Source: Streptomyces sp. NBC_00483 (lineage in GTDB: Bacteria; Actinomycetota; Actinomycetes; Streptomycetales; Streptomycetaceae). From it: DNA of 64,000 nt. Shown here piece after piece: positions 41,876-52,013 of this stretch (position 1 is the stretch's first letter; each line of letters opens with the position of its first letter). The notes beneath the pieces are model-generated. The model was not told the DNA's origin and did not search any database. It saw nothing but the letters and a program-made list of their open reading frames with translations. The position numbers and the translations under genes are program-made. The DNA lies in NCBI RefSeq assembly GCF_036013745.1, contig NZ_CP107880.1, positions 372,001 to 436,000 on the forward strand. The letters are read 5' to 3'.

Positions 41876-43327
41876 ATGGAGCAGCAGGTCTCTACGGAGT
41901 CCCAGACCTCCCCACCGCCCGCGAAACTGGCCCTGTTCACCCTCACCACCATGGTCATCGGCTCCATGGTCGGCGCCGGGGTGTTCTCCCTCCCTGCCCG
42001 TTTCGCCGAGCAGACGGGGGTGGCGGGAGCGCTCATCTCCTGGGCGATCGCCGGTACCGGCATGCTCATGCTCGCCTTCGTCTTCCAGTCCCTCGCCGTG
42101 CGCAGGCCCGATCTGGACGCGGGCGTCTACGCCTACGCCAAGGCGGGCTTCGGCGAGTACGTCGGCTTCTTCTCCGCCTTCGGCTACTGGGCCAGCTCGT
42201 GCGTGGGCAACGTGACGTACTGGGTGCTGATCATGTCGACGGTCGGCACGATCTGGTCCAGCCTCGGCGAGGGCGACACCGCGCTCGCCGTGATCCTCTC
42301 CTCCGTGGGCCTGTGGGCGTTCTTCCTGATGATCCGCCGCGGTGTGAAGGAGGCCGCGGCGATCAACAGGATCGTCACCGTGGCGAAGGTCGTGCCGATC
42401 GTCATCTTCGTGATCCTGGCGCTCGTCTTCTTCGATCCGAGCGCGTTCGCCGAGAACTGGGGCGGCGCCGACTACGCCGGCTCCCTGTTCAGCCAGGTCA
42501 AGGGCACGATGCTGGCCACCGTCTTCGTCTTCCTCGGCGTGGAGGGCGCCAGCGTCTACTCGCGGCACGCCAAGCGCCGCGAGGACGTCGGCAGGGCCAC
42601 GATCCTCGGCTTCCTCAGCGTCTTCGCCATCTTCGCCTCCGTCGTGATCGTCAGTTACGGGATCATGCCGATGAGCGAGATCGCCGAGCTGCGCCAGCCG
42701 TCCATGGCGGGGGTCCTGGAGGAGGCGGTCGGCACCTGGGGCAAGGTCTTCATCAGCGTCGGCCTCATCGTGTCCGTGCTCGGCGCCTATCTGGCCTGGA
42801 CGCTGATGGCCGCCGAGGTGCTGTTCGTCGCCGCGAAGGACGACGACATGCCGCGCTTCCTGCGCCGCGCCAACGCCGCGGACGTGCCGGTGCCCGCCCT
42901 GCTGATGACCACGATCCTGACCCAGGTCGTGCTCGTCGTCACCGCGTTCTCCGACGACGCCTTCAACTTCGCGCTCGACCTGACCAGCGCCCTGTCCCTG
43001 ATCCCGTATCTGCTGGCGGCCGCGTTCGCCGCGAAGATCGGCATGCGCGCCGATCCGCTCACCGCGGGCGGCCGCACCTCGAACCGTGAACTGACCATCG
43101 CGTGGGTGGCCGTGATCTACACGGCGTTCCTGCTGTACGCGGCGGGGCTGAAGTTCGTCCTCGTCTCGCTGATCTTCTACGCCCCCGCCACCATCCTCTT
43201 CGTGATGGCCCGCCGCGAGCAGGGCCGCCGCCTGTTCTCGCCGCGTGAGTTCGTCATCCTCGCCGTCTCCGTCATCGGCGCGGTGATCGGCATCGTCGCC
43301 CTGGCCGCCGGCTGGATCAGCCTGTGA
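41876..43327 (+). CDS. APC family basic amino-acid permease
   Basis: The 483-residue membrane protein has 12 or so hydrophobic helices and the amino-acid/polyamine transporter opening [26 protein letters not shown] (about 18-43). Its size and position before arginine deiminase suggest arginine or arginine/ornithine transport. ATG 41876 with AAGGGG five bases upstream is preferred to the adjacent GTG at 41873. It runs into arcA with a 34-base gap, so one message is likely. Confidence 0.82.
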   Translation: MEQQVSTESQTSPPPAKLALFTLTTMVIGSMVGAGVFSLPARFAEQTGVAGALISWAIAGTGMLMLAFVFQSLAVRRPDLDAGVYAYAKAGFGEYVGFFSAFGYWASSCVGNVTYWVLIMSTVGTIWSSLGEGDTALAVILSSVGLWAFFLMIRRGVKEAAAINRIVTVAKVVPIVIFVILALVFFDPSAFAENWGGADYAGSLFSQVKGTMLATVFVFLGVEGASVYSRHAKRREDVGRATILGFLSVFAIFASVVIVSYGIMPMSEIAELRQPSMAGVLEEAVGTWGKVFISVGLIVSVLGAYLAWTLMAAEVLFVAAKDDDMPRFLRRANAADVPVPALLMTTILTQVVLVVTAFSDDAFNFALDLTSALSLIPYLLAAAFAAKIGMRADPLTAGGRTSNRELTIAWVAVIYTAFLLYAAGLKFVLVSLIFYAPATILFVMARREQGRRLFSPREFVILAVSVIGAVIGIVALAAGWISL

Positions 43328-43361
43328 CCACCCGTCCCACCCCCGCCCCGGGAGGCACCCC

Positions 43362-44624
43362 GTGACCGACCCCGACAGCTCCGCTCCCGTCCCGTACGGC
43401 GTCCACTCCGAGGTGGGCCGGCTGCGCAAGGTCCTCGTCTGCGCGCCGGGGCTCGCGCACCGCAGGCTGACCCCGACCAACGCGGACGACCTGCTCTTCG
43501 ACGACGTGATGTGGGTGGAGAACGCCCAGCGCGACCACGCCGACTTCGTCAACAAGCTGCGCGGGCGCGGCGTCGAGGTCGTCGAACTGCACGAGCTGCT
43601 CGCGGAGACGATGGCGATCCCGGAGGCGAAGTCCTGGCTCCTGGACCGGAAGATCGTCGCCAATCAGGTCGGGCTCGGCCTGATCGACGACACCCGGGCG
43701 TTCCTGGAGGACCTCGATCACCGGCAGCTCGCCGAGTACCTCATCGGCGGGCTCGCCACCACCGATCTGCCCGACGACTACCGCTCCCCGTACGTGTCCC
43801 TGGCGCGCGAATCCACCGGTGTGCGCGAGTACTTGATGCCGCCGCTGCCCAACACCCTCTACACCCGCGACACCACGTGCTGGCTGTATGGCGGCCTCAC
43901 CCTCAATCCGCTGTACTGGCCCGCGCGGCACGACGAGACGCTACTGATGAAAGCCGTGTACGAGTTCCACCCGGACTTCGCGGGCTCGACCGTGTGGTGG
44001 GGCGATCCCGAACAGGACTGGGGGCAGGCGAGCTTCGAGGGCGGCGACATCATGCCCGTCGGCAAGGGCGTCGTCCTGATGGGCATGAGCGAGCGCACCT
44101 CGCGGCAGGCCATCACGCAGGTCGCTGCCTCCCTGTTCGAGCGCGGCGCCGCCGAGCGCGTCATCGTCGCCGGGATGCCGAAGCTGCGCTCCGCCATGCA
44201 CCTGGACACCGTCTTCACCTTCGCCGACCGCGACATCGTCACGCTCTACCCGAAGATCATGGACGCGGTGCACACGTTCTCGCTGCGCCCCAGCGACAAG
44301 GCGCCGGGCCTGGAGATCACCGACGAGGGCTCGGCCGCGTTCACCGACGTCGTCGCGAAGGCCCTGGGCATCGGCGACCTCCAGGTGATCGAGACGGGCG
44401 GCGACGTGTACGCGTCCGAGCGCCAGCAGTGGGACAGCGGCAACAACGCGGTCGCCCTCGAACCCGGCGTGGTCTTCACCTACGACCGCAACACCCAGAC
44501 GAACACGCTGCTGCGCAAGGCGGGTGTCGAGGTCATCACCATCGTCGGCGCCGAACTCGGCCGGGGGCGCGGCGGCGGCCACTGCATGACCTGCCCCATC
44601 ATCAGGGACCCGCTCGACTACTGA
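43362..44624 (+). CDS. arcA: Arginine deiminase
   Basis: The 420-residue enzyme hydrolyses arginine to citrulline and ammonia. Motifs fit the family well: [14 protein letters not shown] at the N-terminus, the DDV..ERDH-type region, FEGGDI (about 220), the substrate-binding ERTSRQAI, and the catalytic Cys408 in [11 protein letters not shown] at the very end. GTG 43362 has GGAGG seven bases upstream. Ornithine carbamoyltransferase and carbamate kinase genes are not in the neighbouring sequence, so this may be a stand-alone arginine catabolic or pH-tolerance unit with the permease. Confidence 0.9.
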   Translation: MTDPDSSAPVPYGVHSEVGRLRKVLVCAPGLAHRRLTPTNADDLLFDDVMWVENAQRDHADFVNKLRGRGVEVVELHELLAETMAIPEAKSWLLDRKIVANQVGLGLIDDTRAFLEDLDHRQLAEYLIGGLATTDLPDDYRSPYVSLARESTGVREYLMPPLPNTLYTRDTTCWLYGGLTLNPLYWPARHDETLLMKAVYEFHPDFAGSTVWWGDPEQDWGQASFEGGDIMPVGKGVVLMGMSERTSRQAITQVAASLFERGAAERVIVAGMPKLRSAMHLDTVFTFADRDIVTLYPKIMDAVHTFSLRPSDKAPGLEITDEGSAAFTDVVAKALGIGDLQVIETGGDVYASERQQWDSGNNAVALEPGVVFTYDRNTQTNTLLRKAGVEVITIVGAELGRGRGGGHCMTCPIIRDPLDY

Positions 44625-44654
44625 GAAGGACCCGGGACCGGTACCGTCGACGCC

Positions 44655-46841
44655 ATGGAGAAGGGCACGCTCCATACGCTGCTCCGCGCCGTGGCCCTCG
44701 TCGTGGCCGCTGCCGCCACGCTGACCGTGTGCGTCACGGCCACCGTCCGCGGCACGCTGCTCGACCCCGGCTTCCACGCCGCGGTCCTCGACGAGCAGCA
44801 CGCCTACGACCGGCTCTACAACGAGGTCCTGGTGGACCCGGAGGCCTCCCCGGTCACCCGCGACCTGCTGGCCCGGCTCGCGGTGCCGGAGGCCCAGATC
44901 ACCTCCAACATCAAGCTGGTCCTGCCGCCGGACACGCTGCGCGACCTGACCCGGCAGCAGATCGACGCGGTGGTCGGCTATCTGAACGGCGACCGTGACG
45001 ACCTGCGCCTCGTCGTCGACCTGCGCCCGGTCCTCGCCAATCTCGACGGCCTCGCGCACACCTACTTCGGCGATCTCGTCGCGGGCGTCCAGAACCGGTC
45101 CGAGCCCGACTTCGACCGGTTCCGGGCGACGCTCGCCGACGAGGTGCGAGAACTGGCCGCCGGGCGGGCGCCCGAAGGCCTGCCGCAGCTGCCGCTGACG
45201 CCGGACCAGGCGGGCCGCGTCGCCGACACGCTGCTCGCCCTCGTACCGGCCGGGGAGCGCGCGGAACTGCGACCGGAGGTCGAGACGGCGCTCGCGGACG
45301 GGGACGTCGGCACCGCGCTCGCCGCCGTCGCCCCGGCCACCGTCACGGACCGCGTCCAGGGCGCCGCGGCCCAGCTCCGGACGCTCGTCGACGGCGGCAC
45401 CTGGGACCTGACCGACACCCTCGAGGCGTCCGGCAACGATCTCTCGGGCCTGCACGAGGCGCGCCCGTACACGGCGGTCGGCCTCGGGGTGCTCGAAGTC
45501 GTCGCGGCGGTACTGCTGTTGCTGTCCCTCACGGCGCTGTGGCTGCTCGGTCCGCAGCAGCCGGGGCGCCGGCTGATCCTGCTCGGGATTCCCTTGGTGG
45601 CGGGCGGGGTGCTCGCCGCGCTGGCCGCCTGGGTGACGCGCCTGGTCACGGACGGGCAGCTCGTGGCGCCTCCCGACTCGTGGCCGCCGAGCCTCACCCG
45701 CCTCGTCGACGACGTGCAGCGCGCCGCCGTCGGTCACCTCACCAGCACGGCGCTGTGGGCCGCACTCGTCCCGGTACTCGCCGGAGCGCTGCTCGCCGGG
45801 GTCGGCCTACTCGCCCGCTCGGAGCGGGTGGGCCGGGTCCCGCGGGTGGCGCGGGAGCGGCTCGGGTCGCCGCGGCGGGCGGTCGGCCTGGGGTTCGGGG
45901 CGACGTGCCTGGCGGTCGCGGGGATGGTGCTGATGCCGCTGGCCGCCTCCCCCGCGGCGGCCCGCGAGTGCGAGGGCAGCACCGAGCTGTGCGACCGCCC
46001 CTATGACGAGGTCGCGTATCTGACCTCGCACAATGCGATGTCGACGACCGCCGACCACTTCATCGGGCCGCTGCAGGACCCGCCCATCAGCACGCAGCTG
46101 GACCACGGGGTGCGCGCGATGCAGCTGGACACCTACCGCTGGGAGACTCCCGAGGAGATCACCGAGCGTCTGGACAACTCCGACTTCACGGCCGAGCAGC
46201 AGGCGCTGGTGAGGTCCGCGGTCAACCGGATCAATCCGCCGCGCAAGGGGCTGTGGCTGTGCCACGCGGTGTGCAGGGCCGGGGCGATCTCCCTGGTGCC
46301 GACGCTGCGCGAGATCGGCGACTGGATGAAGGACCACCCGAACGAAGTGGTCACCCTGATCGTCCAGGACGCGATCTCCGCCGAGGACACCCGAAAGGCC
46401 TTCCACCAGGCCGGGTTGGACAAGCTGGTCCACCGTCCCGACGCCGATCCGGCGAAGCCCTGGCCGACGCTCGGCGAGATGATCGACAGCGGCCGCCGCC
46501 TGGTCGTCTTCGCCGAGAAGGCGGACACCCCGGCCTCCTGGTACCGCAACTTCTACCGCTACGGCATGGAGACGCCGTTCTCCTTCCGCTCCCCGGACCA
46601 GATGAGCTGCGTCCCCCACCGCGGCGGCGACGACAAACGGCTGTTCCTCCTCAACCACTTCATCACCAACAACGGCGGCAGCCGCATCGACGCGGGCGAG
46701 GTCAACGCCCGCCGCTACGTCCTCGACCGGGCGCACCGCTGCGAACGCGAGCGCGGCAGGCCGGTGAACTTCGTCGCCGTGGACTACGCGACGATCGGGG
46801 ACGCGCAGGGCGCGGTGGACGCGCTCAACGAGGGCCGCTGA
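44655..46841 (+). CDS. Membrane-anchored PI-PLC-like phosphodiesterase
   Basis: The 728-residue protein has an N-terminal helix (about 10-32), an extracytoplasmic domain (about 33-275), and four further membrane helices (about 280-430). A C-terminal PI-PLC X-like domain (about 445-728) carries TSHNAM with the first catalytic His (about 459), RAMQLDTY, and the second His in LCHAVC (about 537). Such domains cleave phosphatidylinositol or related phosphodiesters and face the outside. The long membrane module is unlike simple secreted PI-PLCs. Function in Streptomyces is unknown. Confidence 0.75.
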   Translation: MEKGTLHTLLRAVALVVAAAATLTVCVTATVRGTLLDPGFHAAVLDEQHAYDRLYNEVLVDPEASPVTRDLLARLAVPEAQITSNIKLVLPPDTLRDLTRQQIDAVVGYLNGDRDDLRLVVDLRPVLANLDGLAHTYFGDLVAGVQNRSEPDFDRFRATLADEVRELAAGRAPEGLPQLPLTPDQAGRVADTLLALVPAGERAELRPEVETALADGDVGTALAAVAPATVTDRVQGAAAQLRTLVDGGTWDLTDTLEASGNDLSGLHEARPYTAVGLGVLEVVAAVLLLLSLTALWLLGPQQPGRRLILLGIPLVAGGVLAALAAWVTRLVTDGQLVAPPDSWPPSLTRLVDDVQRAAVGHLTSTALWAALVPVLAGALLAGVGLLARSERVGRVPRVARERLGSPRRAVGLGFGATCLAVAGMVLMPLAASPAAARECEGSTELCDRPYDEVAYLTSHNAMSTTADHFIGPLQDPPISTQLDHGVRAMQLDTYRWETPEEITERLDNSDFTAEQQALVRSAVNRINPPRKGLWLCHAVCRAGAISLVPTLREIGDWMKDHPNEVVTLIVQDAISAEDTRKAFHQAGLDKLVHRPDADPAKPWPTLGEMIDSGRRLVVFAEKADTPASWYRNFYRYGMETPFSFRSPDQMSCVPHRGGDDKRLFLLNHFITNNGGSRIDAGEVNARRYVLDRAHRCERERGRPVNFVAVDYATIGDAQGAVDALNEGR

Positions 46842-46924
46842 CCGGCTCCGGCACCGCCGCCGGGACCACGATCGCCTCCGCGTGATAGTTTCGCCGAGCC
46901 AGTCGTACCTTTGTGTGTTTTTCT

Positions 46925-47070
46925 ACGCACACGGGTCAGGGAATCCGGTGCGAACCCGGAACTGACGCGCAGCGGTGAGGGTGACGGGCGGAGCCACTGC
47001 CACTGGGTCGGCACATCGACCCGGGAAGGCGCTTCGCGCGGACGACCCCGAGTCCGAAGACCTGCTGGCG
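46925..47070 (+). ncRNA. Cobalamin riboswitch
   Basis: The region upstream of the btuF-like gene contains the conserved riboswitch core GGTGCGAACCCGGAACTGAC followed by GCGCAGCGGTGAGG. A B12-box-like GAGCCACTG and the 3' block GAAGACCTGCTGG are also present. These elements in this order identify a B12-sensing riboswitch. It should shut down expression of the btuFCD genes when cobalamin is sufficient. The 5' and 3' limits are approximate. Confidence 0.92.
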
Positions 47071-47146
47071 GCCTCCAGTGCCGCGTGGCACGGGGGCGGA
47101 CCGTAGGCCGGCTCCGCGTATGAGCCCTGGACGCGAAGGAACTTCC

Positions 47147-48175
47147 GTGCTGTTCGCACGTCAACTCCGCCGATGCGCACCCCTGTTGGCGGGCGCCCTG
47201 CTGCTCACCGGGTGCGGCACGACCGCCGCCACCGAGGACGGCGCCGACAAGGGCGGCGGTGTCACGCTCGACAACTGCGGCAAGAAGGTGCGGGTCGAGC
47301 ACGCCCCGCGTCGCGCCGTCGCCCTCGACCAGGGCTCCGCCGAGATCATGCTCTCGCTCGGCCTCGAGGACCGGATGGTCGGCACCGGCACCTGGACCGA
47401 CCCGGTCCCCAAGGACCTGGCGAAGGCCAACGCGAAGGTGCCGCGCCTGGCCGACCGCTACCCGTCGTTCGAGAAGGTCCTCGGCACCGAACCGGACTTC
47501 GCCGCGGCCTCGTTCACGTACACCCTCGGCAAGGGCGGTGTGGCGCCGCGCGAGGAGTTCGAGAAGCTCGGCGTGCCCACGTACCTCTCCCCCAGCGACT
47601 GTGCGGGCAAGGACAACGGCGGCGACGGTGACGGGGTGCGGACCAAGGCCCTCGGGCTCGACGTCGTGTACGGCGAGATCCGCGATCTGGCGCGCGTCTT
47701 CGACGTCGAGGAGCGCGGCGACAAGCTGATCGACAAGCTCAAGTCACGAGTCCGCACCGCCACTTCGGGGGTCGACGCGCACGGCGTGGACGTCCTGTAC
47801 TGGTTCGCGAACTCCGACTCGCCCTACATGGCGGGCTGTTGCGGCGCCCCCGGCGTCGTCACCAAGGAGCTCGGGGCGCGCAATGTCTTCGACGACACGC
47901 GTGCGGAGTGGCCGCAGGTCAACTGGGAGACGGTCGCGGACCGGGATCCTGACGTGCTGGTGATCGGCGATCTGACGCGCCGCTCGCAGTCGGCGGAGTC
48001 GGCCGCACAGAAGATCAAGTTCCTGGAGTCCAACCCGGTCACCAAGCACATGACCGCCGTGAAGAAGAAGCGGTACGTGCGCCTGAGTGGGCAGGCGATG
48101 AACCCGACCATCCGCACAGTCGACGGCGTGGAGAAGGTCGCCGCGGGGCTGCGCGAGTTCGGCCTCGCCCAGTGA
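47147..48175 (+). CDS. btuF: Cobalamin (BtuF-like) ABC-binding lipoprotein
   Basis: The 342-residue lipoprotein has a short signal with lipobox LLLTGC (Cys near residue 23). A class III periplasmic-binding domain (PF01497) follows, with the ALDQGSAEIMLSLGL and VLGTEPDFAAAS segments near the ligand pocket. GTG 47147, preceded by AAGGAA, fits the signal. The riboswitch upstream and FecCD-type permease downstream indicate vitamin B12 uptake, although siderophore-binding relatives look similar. It overlaps the permease start by GTGA. Confidence 0.83.
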   Translation: MLFARQLRRCAPLLAGALLLTGCGTTAATEDGADKGGGVTLDNCGKKVRVEHAPRRAVALDQGSAEIMLSLGLEDRMVGTGTWTDPVPKDLAKANAKVPRLADRYPSFEKVLGTEPDFAAASFTYTLGKGGVAPREEFEKLGVPTYLSPSDCAGKDNGGDGDGVRTKALGLDVVYGEIRDLARVFDVEERGDKLIDKLKSRVRTATSGVDAHGVDVLYWFANSDSPYMAGCCGAPGVVTKELGARNVFDDTRAEWPQVNWETVADRDPDVLVIGDLTRRSQSAESAAQKIKFLESNPVTKHMTAVKKKRYVRLSGQAMNPTIRTVDGVEKVAAGLREFGLAQ

Positions 48176-49248
48176 CGGCTCGCACGGTTCCGGCTCCTGC
48201 GGTGACGGCGGCGCCCCCGAAGGCTTCTTCGCGGGTCTCTCTTCGCGCCACGCTCGCCTGGGCGGCCGGTATCGCCGCGCTGTGCGCCTCCGTCGCCTTC
48301 GCCATCACCCTCGGTCCCGCGCAGATCCAGGTCGGTGACGTGTGGGCTGCGGTGGGCGACCGGATGGGTCTGGCGACCTCGGATCTCTCGCCGATCCGGG
48401 ACGGCATCGTATGGAATCTGCGGCTGCCGCGGACGCTGCTCGCGGCGGTGTGCGGGGCGGGGCTCGCGGTGTGCGGCACGGTGCTTCAGGCGCTGCTGCG
48501 CAATCCGCTGGCCGATCCGTTCGTGCTCGGCGTCTCGTCGGGCGCTTCGACCGGGGCCGTGCTCGTCGTGGTGCTCGGGCTCGGCGGGGGCGCCGTCTCG
48601 GTGTCCGGTGGCGCGTTCGTCGGCGCCGTCTGTTCGTTCGCGCTGGTCCTGGTACTCAGTCACACGCTGGGCGGCAGCACGGACCGGGTGGTGCTGTGCG
48701 GGGTCGCCGCGATGCAGCTGTTCTCGGCGCTGACCTCGTTCGTCGTACTGACTTCTGCGGACGCGGAGACGACGCGCGGCGTGCTGTTCTGGCTGCTCGG
48801 CTCGCTCAGCGGAGTCGGCTGGACCGAGGTGTGGATGTGCCTGGCCGTGCTCGCCGTCACGCTCGTGGTGTGCCTGGCCTACGGGCGCACCCTCGACGCG
48901 TTCGCCTTCGGCGCGGAGGCGGCGGCCTCTCTCGGCGTGCGGGTGGCCCGCACCCGGATCGTGCTGCTGTGCGTGACGGCACTCCTTACGGCGGCCCTGG
49001 TCAGCGCGGCGGGGGCGATCGGCTTCGTCGGCCTGGTGCTGCCGCACGCGGCGCGCGCCCTGGTCGGTCCGGGGCACACCCGGCTGCTGCCGGTGACGGC
49101 GCTCGCGGGAGCGGTGTTCCTGGTGTGGGTGGACACGGTGGCGCGGACGGTCCTCGAACCTCAGGAGGTTCCGGTGGGTGTGGTGACCTCGTTGATCGGT
49201 GTGCCGGCGTTCGTGCTGGTGCTGTACCGCGGGCGGGGTGTGCGGTGA
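48172..49248 (+). CDS. btuC: FecCD-family permease of the cobalamin importer
   Basis: The 358-residue multi-pass protein belongs to the BtuC/FecCD permease family. It has the family RLPRTLLAAVCGAGLAVCGTVLQALLRNPLADPFVLGVSSGAS region (about 85-125) and IGFVGLVLPHAARALVGP (about 280-297). Two copies would form the membrane channel of the importer. It starts with a GTG that overlaps the btuF stop and ends overlapping the ATPase start, so the three genes are coupled. Confidence 0.88.
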   Translation: MTARTVPAPAVTAAPPKASSRVSLRATLAWAAGIAALCASVAFAITLGPAQIQVGDVWAAVGDRMGLATSDLSPIRDGIVWNLRLPRTLLAAVCGAGLAVCGTVLQALLRNPLADPFVLGVSSGASTGAVLVVVLGLGGGAVSVSGGAFVGAVCSFALVLVLSHTLGGSTDRVVLCGVAAMQLFSALTSFVVLTSADAETTRGVLFWLLGSLSGVGWTEVWMCLAVLAVTLVVCLAYGRTLDAFAFGAEAAASLGVRVARTRIVLLCVTALLTAALVSAAGAIGFVGLVLPHAARALVGPGHTRLLPVTALAGAVFLVWVDTVARTVLEPQEVPVGVVTSLIGVPAFVLVLYRGRGVR

Positions 49249-50021
49249 CGGCGGGGCTGCGCGCGGAGCGCGTGTCGTGGTCGCCGGGTGGCGCGCTGGT
49301 GCTCGACGGGGTGTCGGTGGCGCCGGAGCCCGGGACCGTCACCGGCGTCCTCGGCCCCAACGGCTCGGGCAAGTCGACCCTGTTGCGCCTGCTGTCCGGG
49401 GTGCTCGCCCCGGCCAGCGGCGTCGTCACGCTCGACGGTGACCCGCTCGCCTCGGTGGGCCGCAGGCAGGCCGCGCGGCGCATCGCCATGGTGCAGCAAC
49501 AGTCCGACGCCCAGGTCGAGTTGACCGTCGCCGACGTCGTACGCCTGGGCCGGGTCCCGCACCGCCGCGCCTGGCAGCCCGCGTCGGCGGCGGACGAGGC
49601 CGCCGTGCGCTCCGCCCTGGAGCGCAGCGGGCTCGCCGACCGGGCGCACCGCCTGTGGCACACGCTGTCCGGCGGCGAACGCCAGCGGGTGCAGATCGCG
49701 CGGGCGCTCGCGCAGGAGCCGCGCGAGCTGCTGCTCGACGAGCCGACGAACCACCTCGACATCCAGCACCAGCTCGAACTCCTCGACCTGATCGGCACGC
49801 TGGGCATCACGTCCGTCGTCGCCCTGCACGATCTGAACCTCGCCGCCACCTACTGCGCGCGGGTCGTCGTGCTGTGCGAGGGCCGGGTGGTGGCGGCCGG
49901 GGAGCCGGGCGACGTGCTGACCGAGGAACTGATCGCCGACGTGTACGGGGTGCGCGCCGAGGTCACCCGCCCCGGCGCCCGCCCGCACATCCGCTATCTG
50001 GGCACGACGTCGCCGGACTGA
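49245..50021 (+). CDS. btuD: ATPase of the cobalamin importer
   Basis: The 258-residue ABC ATPase has Walker A GPNGSGKSTL (about 37-46), signature LSGGERQRVQIARAL (about 140-154), Walker B LLLDEPTNHLDI and the switch His in ALHDLNLAA. This pattern is that of FepC/BtuD-type subunits. GTG at 49245 overlaps the permease stop (GTGA). It should energise uptake by the BtuFC partners. The gene ends the riboswitch-controlled operon; the convergent yciO gene is 35 bases away. Confidence 0.88.
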   Translation: MTAGLRAERVSWSPGGALVLDGVSVAPEPGTVTGVLGPNGSGKSTLLRLLSGVLAPASGVVTLDGDPLASVGRRQAARRIAMVQQQSDAQVELTVADVVRLGRVPHRRAWQPASAADEAAVRSALERSGLADRAHRLWHTLSGGERQRVQIARALAQEPRELLLDEPTNHLDIQHQLELLDLIGTLGITSVVALHDLNLAATYCARVVVLCEGRVVAAGEPGDVLTEELIADVYGVRAEVTRPGARPHIRYLGTTSPD

Positions 50022-50056
50022 GTCACCCGGACCGCCTCACCCTCACTCGACCCGCG

Positions 50057-50677
50057 TCACTCGAAGCGCTCGGTGTCCCCGGCCCCGCGCCGTACGATCT
50101 CGGCCTCCCCGCCGGAGAAGTCGATGACCGTGGTGGGCACGGTGCCGCAGTCGCCGGAGTCCACGACGGCGTCCACCTGGTGGTCGAGCTGCTCCTTGAT
50201 CTCCCAGCCCTGGGTGAGCGGCTCCTCCTCGCCGGGCAGCAGCAGCGTGCTGGACAGCAGCGGCTCGCCGAGCTCGGCGAGCAGGGCCTGCGTCACCACG
50301 TGGTCGGGGATGCGCACGCCCACGGTCTTCTTCTTCGGGTGCTGCAGCTGCCGCGGCACCTCGCGCGTCGCGGGCAGGATGAAGGTGTAACTGCCGGGCG
50401 TGGCCGCCTTGATGGCGCGGAACACGTCGTTGTCGATCTGGACGAACCTGCCGAGCTGGGCGAAATCCTGACAGACCAGTGTGAAGTGGTGCCGATCGTC
50501 GAGCTGCCGGATGGTGCGGATCCGGTCGACTCCCGCCCGGTTGCCGAGCCGGCAGCCGAGCGCGTAGCAGGAGTCCGTGGGGTAGGCGACAAGCGCGCTG
50601 TCGCGGATGCCGTCGGCGATCGCGGAGATCAGGCGCGCTTGCGGGTTTGCTGGGTGCACGTCGTAGTACCTGGCCAT
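50057..50677 (-). CDS. yciO: YciO family protein (Sua5/YrdC fold)
   Basis: The 206-residue protein matches E. coli YciO along its whole length: YPTDSCYALGCRLGNRAGVDRI (about 34-55), IRQLDDRHHFTLVC, KKKTVGVRIPDH and the PTTVIDF end. The fold is that of Sua5/TsaC, which makes threonylcarbamoyl-adenylate for tRNA t6A, but YciO proteins are a separate branch with uncertain or weak activity. It has no signal peptide and stands alone, convergent with btuD and divergent from the unknown gene at 50836. Confidence 0.85.
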   Translation of the reverse strand: MARYYDVHPANPQARLISAIADGIRDSALVAYPTDSCYALGCRLGNRAGVDRIRTIRQLDDRHHFTLVCQDFAQLGRFVQIDNDVFRAIKAATPGSYTFILPATREVPRQLQHPKKKTVGVRIPDHVVTQALLAELGEPLLSSTLLLPGEEEPLTQGWEIKEQLDHQVDAVVDSGDCGTVPTTVIDFSGGEAEIVRRGAGDTERFE

Positions 50678-50835
50678 TCGGCGAGCGTACGTGATCGGAC
50701 GCGCCACGCCGGGGTACACGAGGGGCGAATCGGGCGCGTACGCGCGACAATCCCGACACCGGACCACCCTGCCCTGGCCCTCGCGCGCCCACGGACCCAT
50801 ACTGGTCGCGCCCCGATCACTCACAGAACGACTCC

Positions 50836-51984
50836 ATGGCGAAGAAGAACTCACTCCCGACACCCGTCCCCGACACCGCCTGGCTCGGACGCGGACGCCA
50901 CCTCGGGCCCGATCCCGAGCGCGACGTCCGGCGCAACCTGATCGCCCTCAAGGCGGCGGGTGTGCTCGACGACTTCCTCGACCTCGATCCCGAGGACGCG
51001 GCGCGGTCCACCGTGCTGCACCCGCGCGCGGAGGAGGCCGGTCCAGGACCCGGCGCCCGCCGGGTGTTCGAGGCGCGCTGGCGCGTCGCCGAGAACGTCA
51101 CCGTGCGCGGCCAGCTCACGACGTACGACCCCGACACCCGCGCCAAGGACTCCGAAGGCGTCACCTGGATTCTCGCCGCGGAGGCGGAGCGGGCCTGGGA
51201 GCTGGCCTGGCCGTCGCCCGCGCCGATGTTCTGGCCGGACAGCGACCGGGTGCCCTGGGACCACGACACGGTGGCGGGGCTGCGCCTGCGGGCCCCGAAC
51301 CACCTCCCCAAGGACGACGACGCGCTGCGCCGCCTCCTCAAGGACTGCTCGCGCTCCAGCTGGTACGTGCATGTCGTCATCCACGAGGCGATGACGCCGG
51401 ACGCCCGCGGCCAGCAGTCGATCACGCAGCATCTGCCGCCGAGCCTGCAGCACCGGGTGATCGAGCACCGGGCGACGCCCGACCAGGCGCAGATCGTGGA
51501 CTTCGGGCTGCGCAAGGACTTCAAGGCCGGGATGCCGCGCGGCGGCGGCATCGTGCTGCCGACCACGCCGCCGCACCCGGACTATGCGGCGGACCGTTTC
51601 ACCGTGCGCAGCGTGTTCCTCGACGGCAGCGAGCCGACCGAACTGATCGACCGGATCCGGGAGTTCACCGCGTTCCCGCGGCCGCTGACCGACGAGGCGC
51701 AGCAGGCCCTCACACGTCTGCGCGACGGCTGGCATCTGCTCACGCCCGACGAGGAGCTGACGCACGCGCAGGACATGGTCACGAAGTACGCCGAGGCGCT
51801 CGACGCGATGACCAGGTCCCGGGACAGCTACCGCGAGGCGGCCGAGGCGGCACGCGCCGCGCTCGCCGAGGTGCCGCGCGGCGACGCCCCGGCGCAGGCG
51901 CCGACGGACCCGGACGCCAAGGACGCCTCACCGTTCGGCACCCTCGGCAAGGCGTTCGGACGCTTCCGGGGGCCGCAGAAGTAG
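50836..51984 (+). CDS. Conserved hypothetical protein, soluble
   Basis: This 382-residue protein is not recognised. It is hydrophilic, lacks signal and membrane segments, and contains repeated tryptophan-rich stretches (WILAAEAERAWELAWPSP) and a C-terminal helical, Arg/Ala-rich tail (about 320-360). A short alkaline N-terminus (MAKKNSLPTPVPDTAWLGRGR) suggests a cytoplasmic protein. It looks typical of conserved Streptomyces proteins without assigned function. The start is supported by the ATG directly after AACGACTCC and by the size of the divergent gap to yciO. Confidence 0.6.
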   Translation: MAKKNSLPTPVPDTAWLGRGRHLGPDPERDVRRNLIALKAAGVLDDFLDLDPEDAARSTVLHPRAEEAGPGPGARRVFEARWRVAENVTVRGQLTTYDPDTRAKDSEGVTWILAAEAERAWELAWPSPAPMFWPDSDRVPWDHDTVAGLRLRAPNHLPKDDDALRRLLKDCSRSSWYVHVVIHEAMTPDARGQQSITQHLPPSLQHRVIEHRATPDQAQIVDFGLRKDFKAGMPRGGGIVLPTTPPHPDYAADRFTVRSVFLDGSEPTELIDRIREFTAFPRPLTDEAQQALTRLRDGWHLLTPDEELTHAQDMVTKYAEALDAMTRSRDSYREAAEAARAALAEVPRGDAPAQAPTDPDAKDASPFGTLGKAFGRFRGPQK

Positions 51985-52013
51985 GTCCCCGACGGCATTG
52001 ATGGCCAGTCGGT

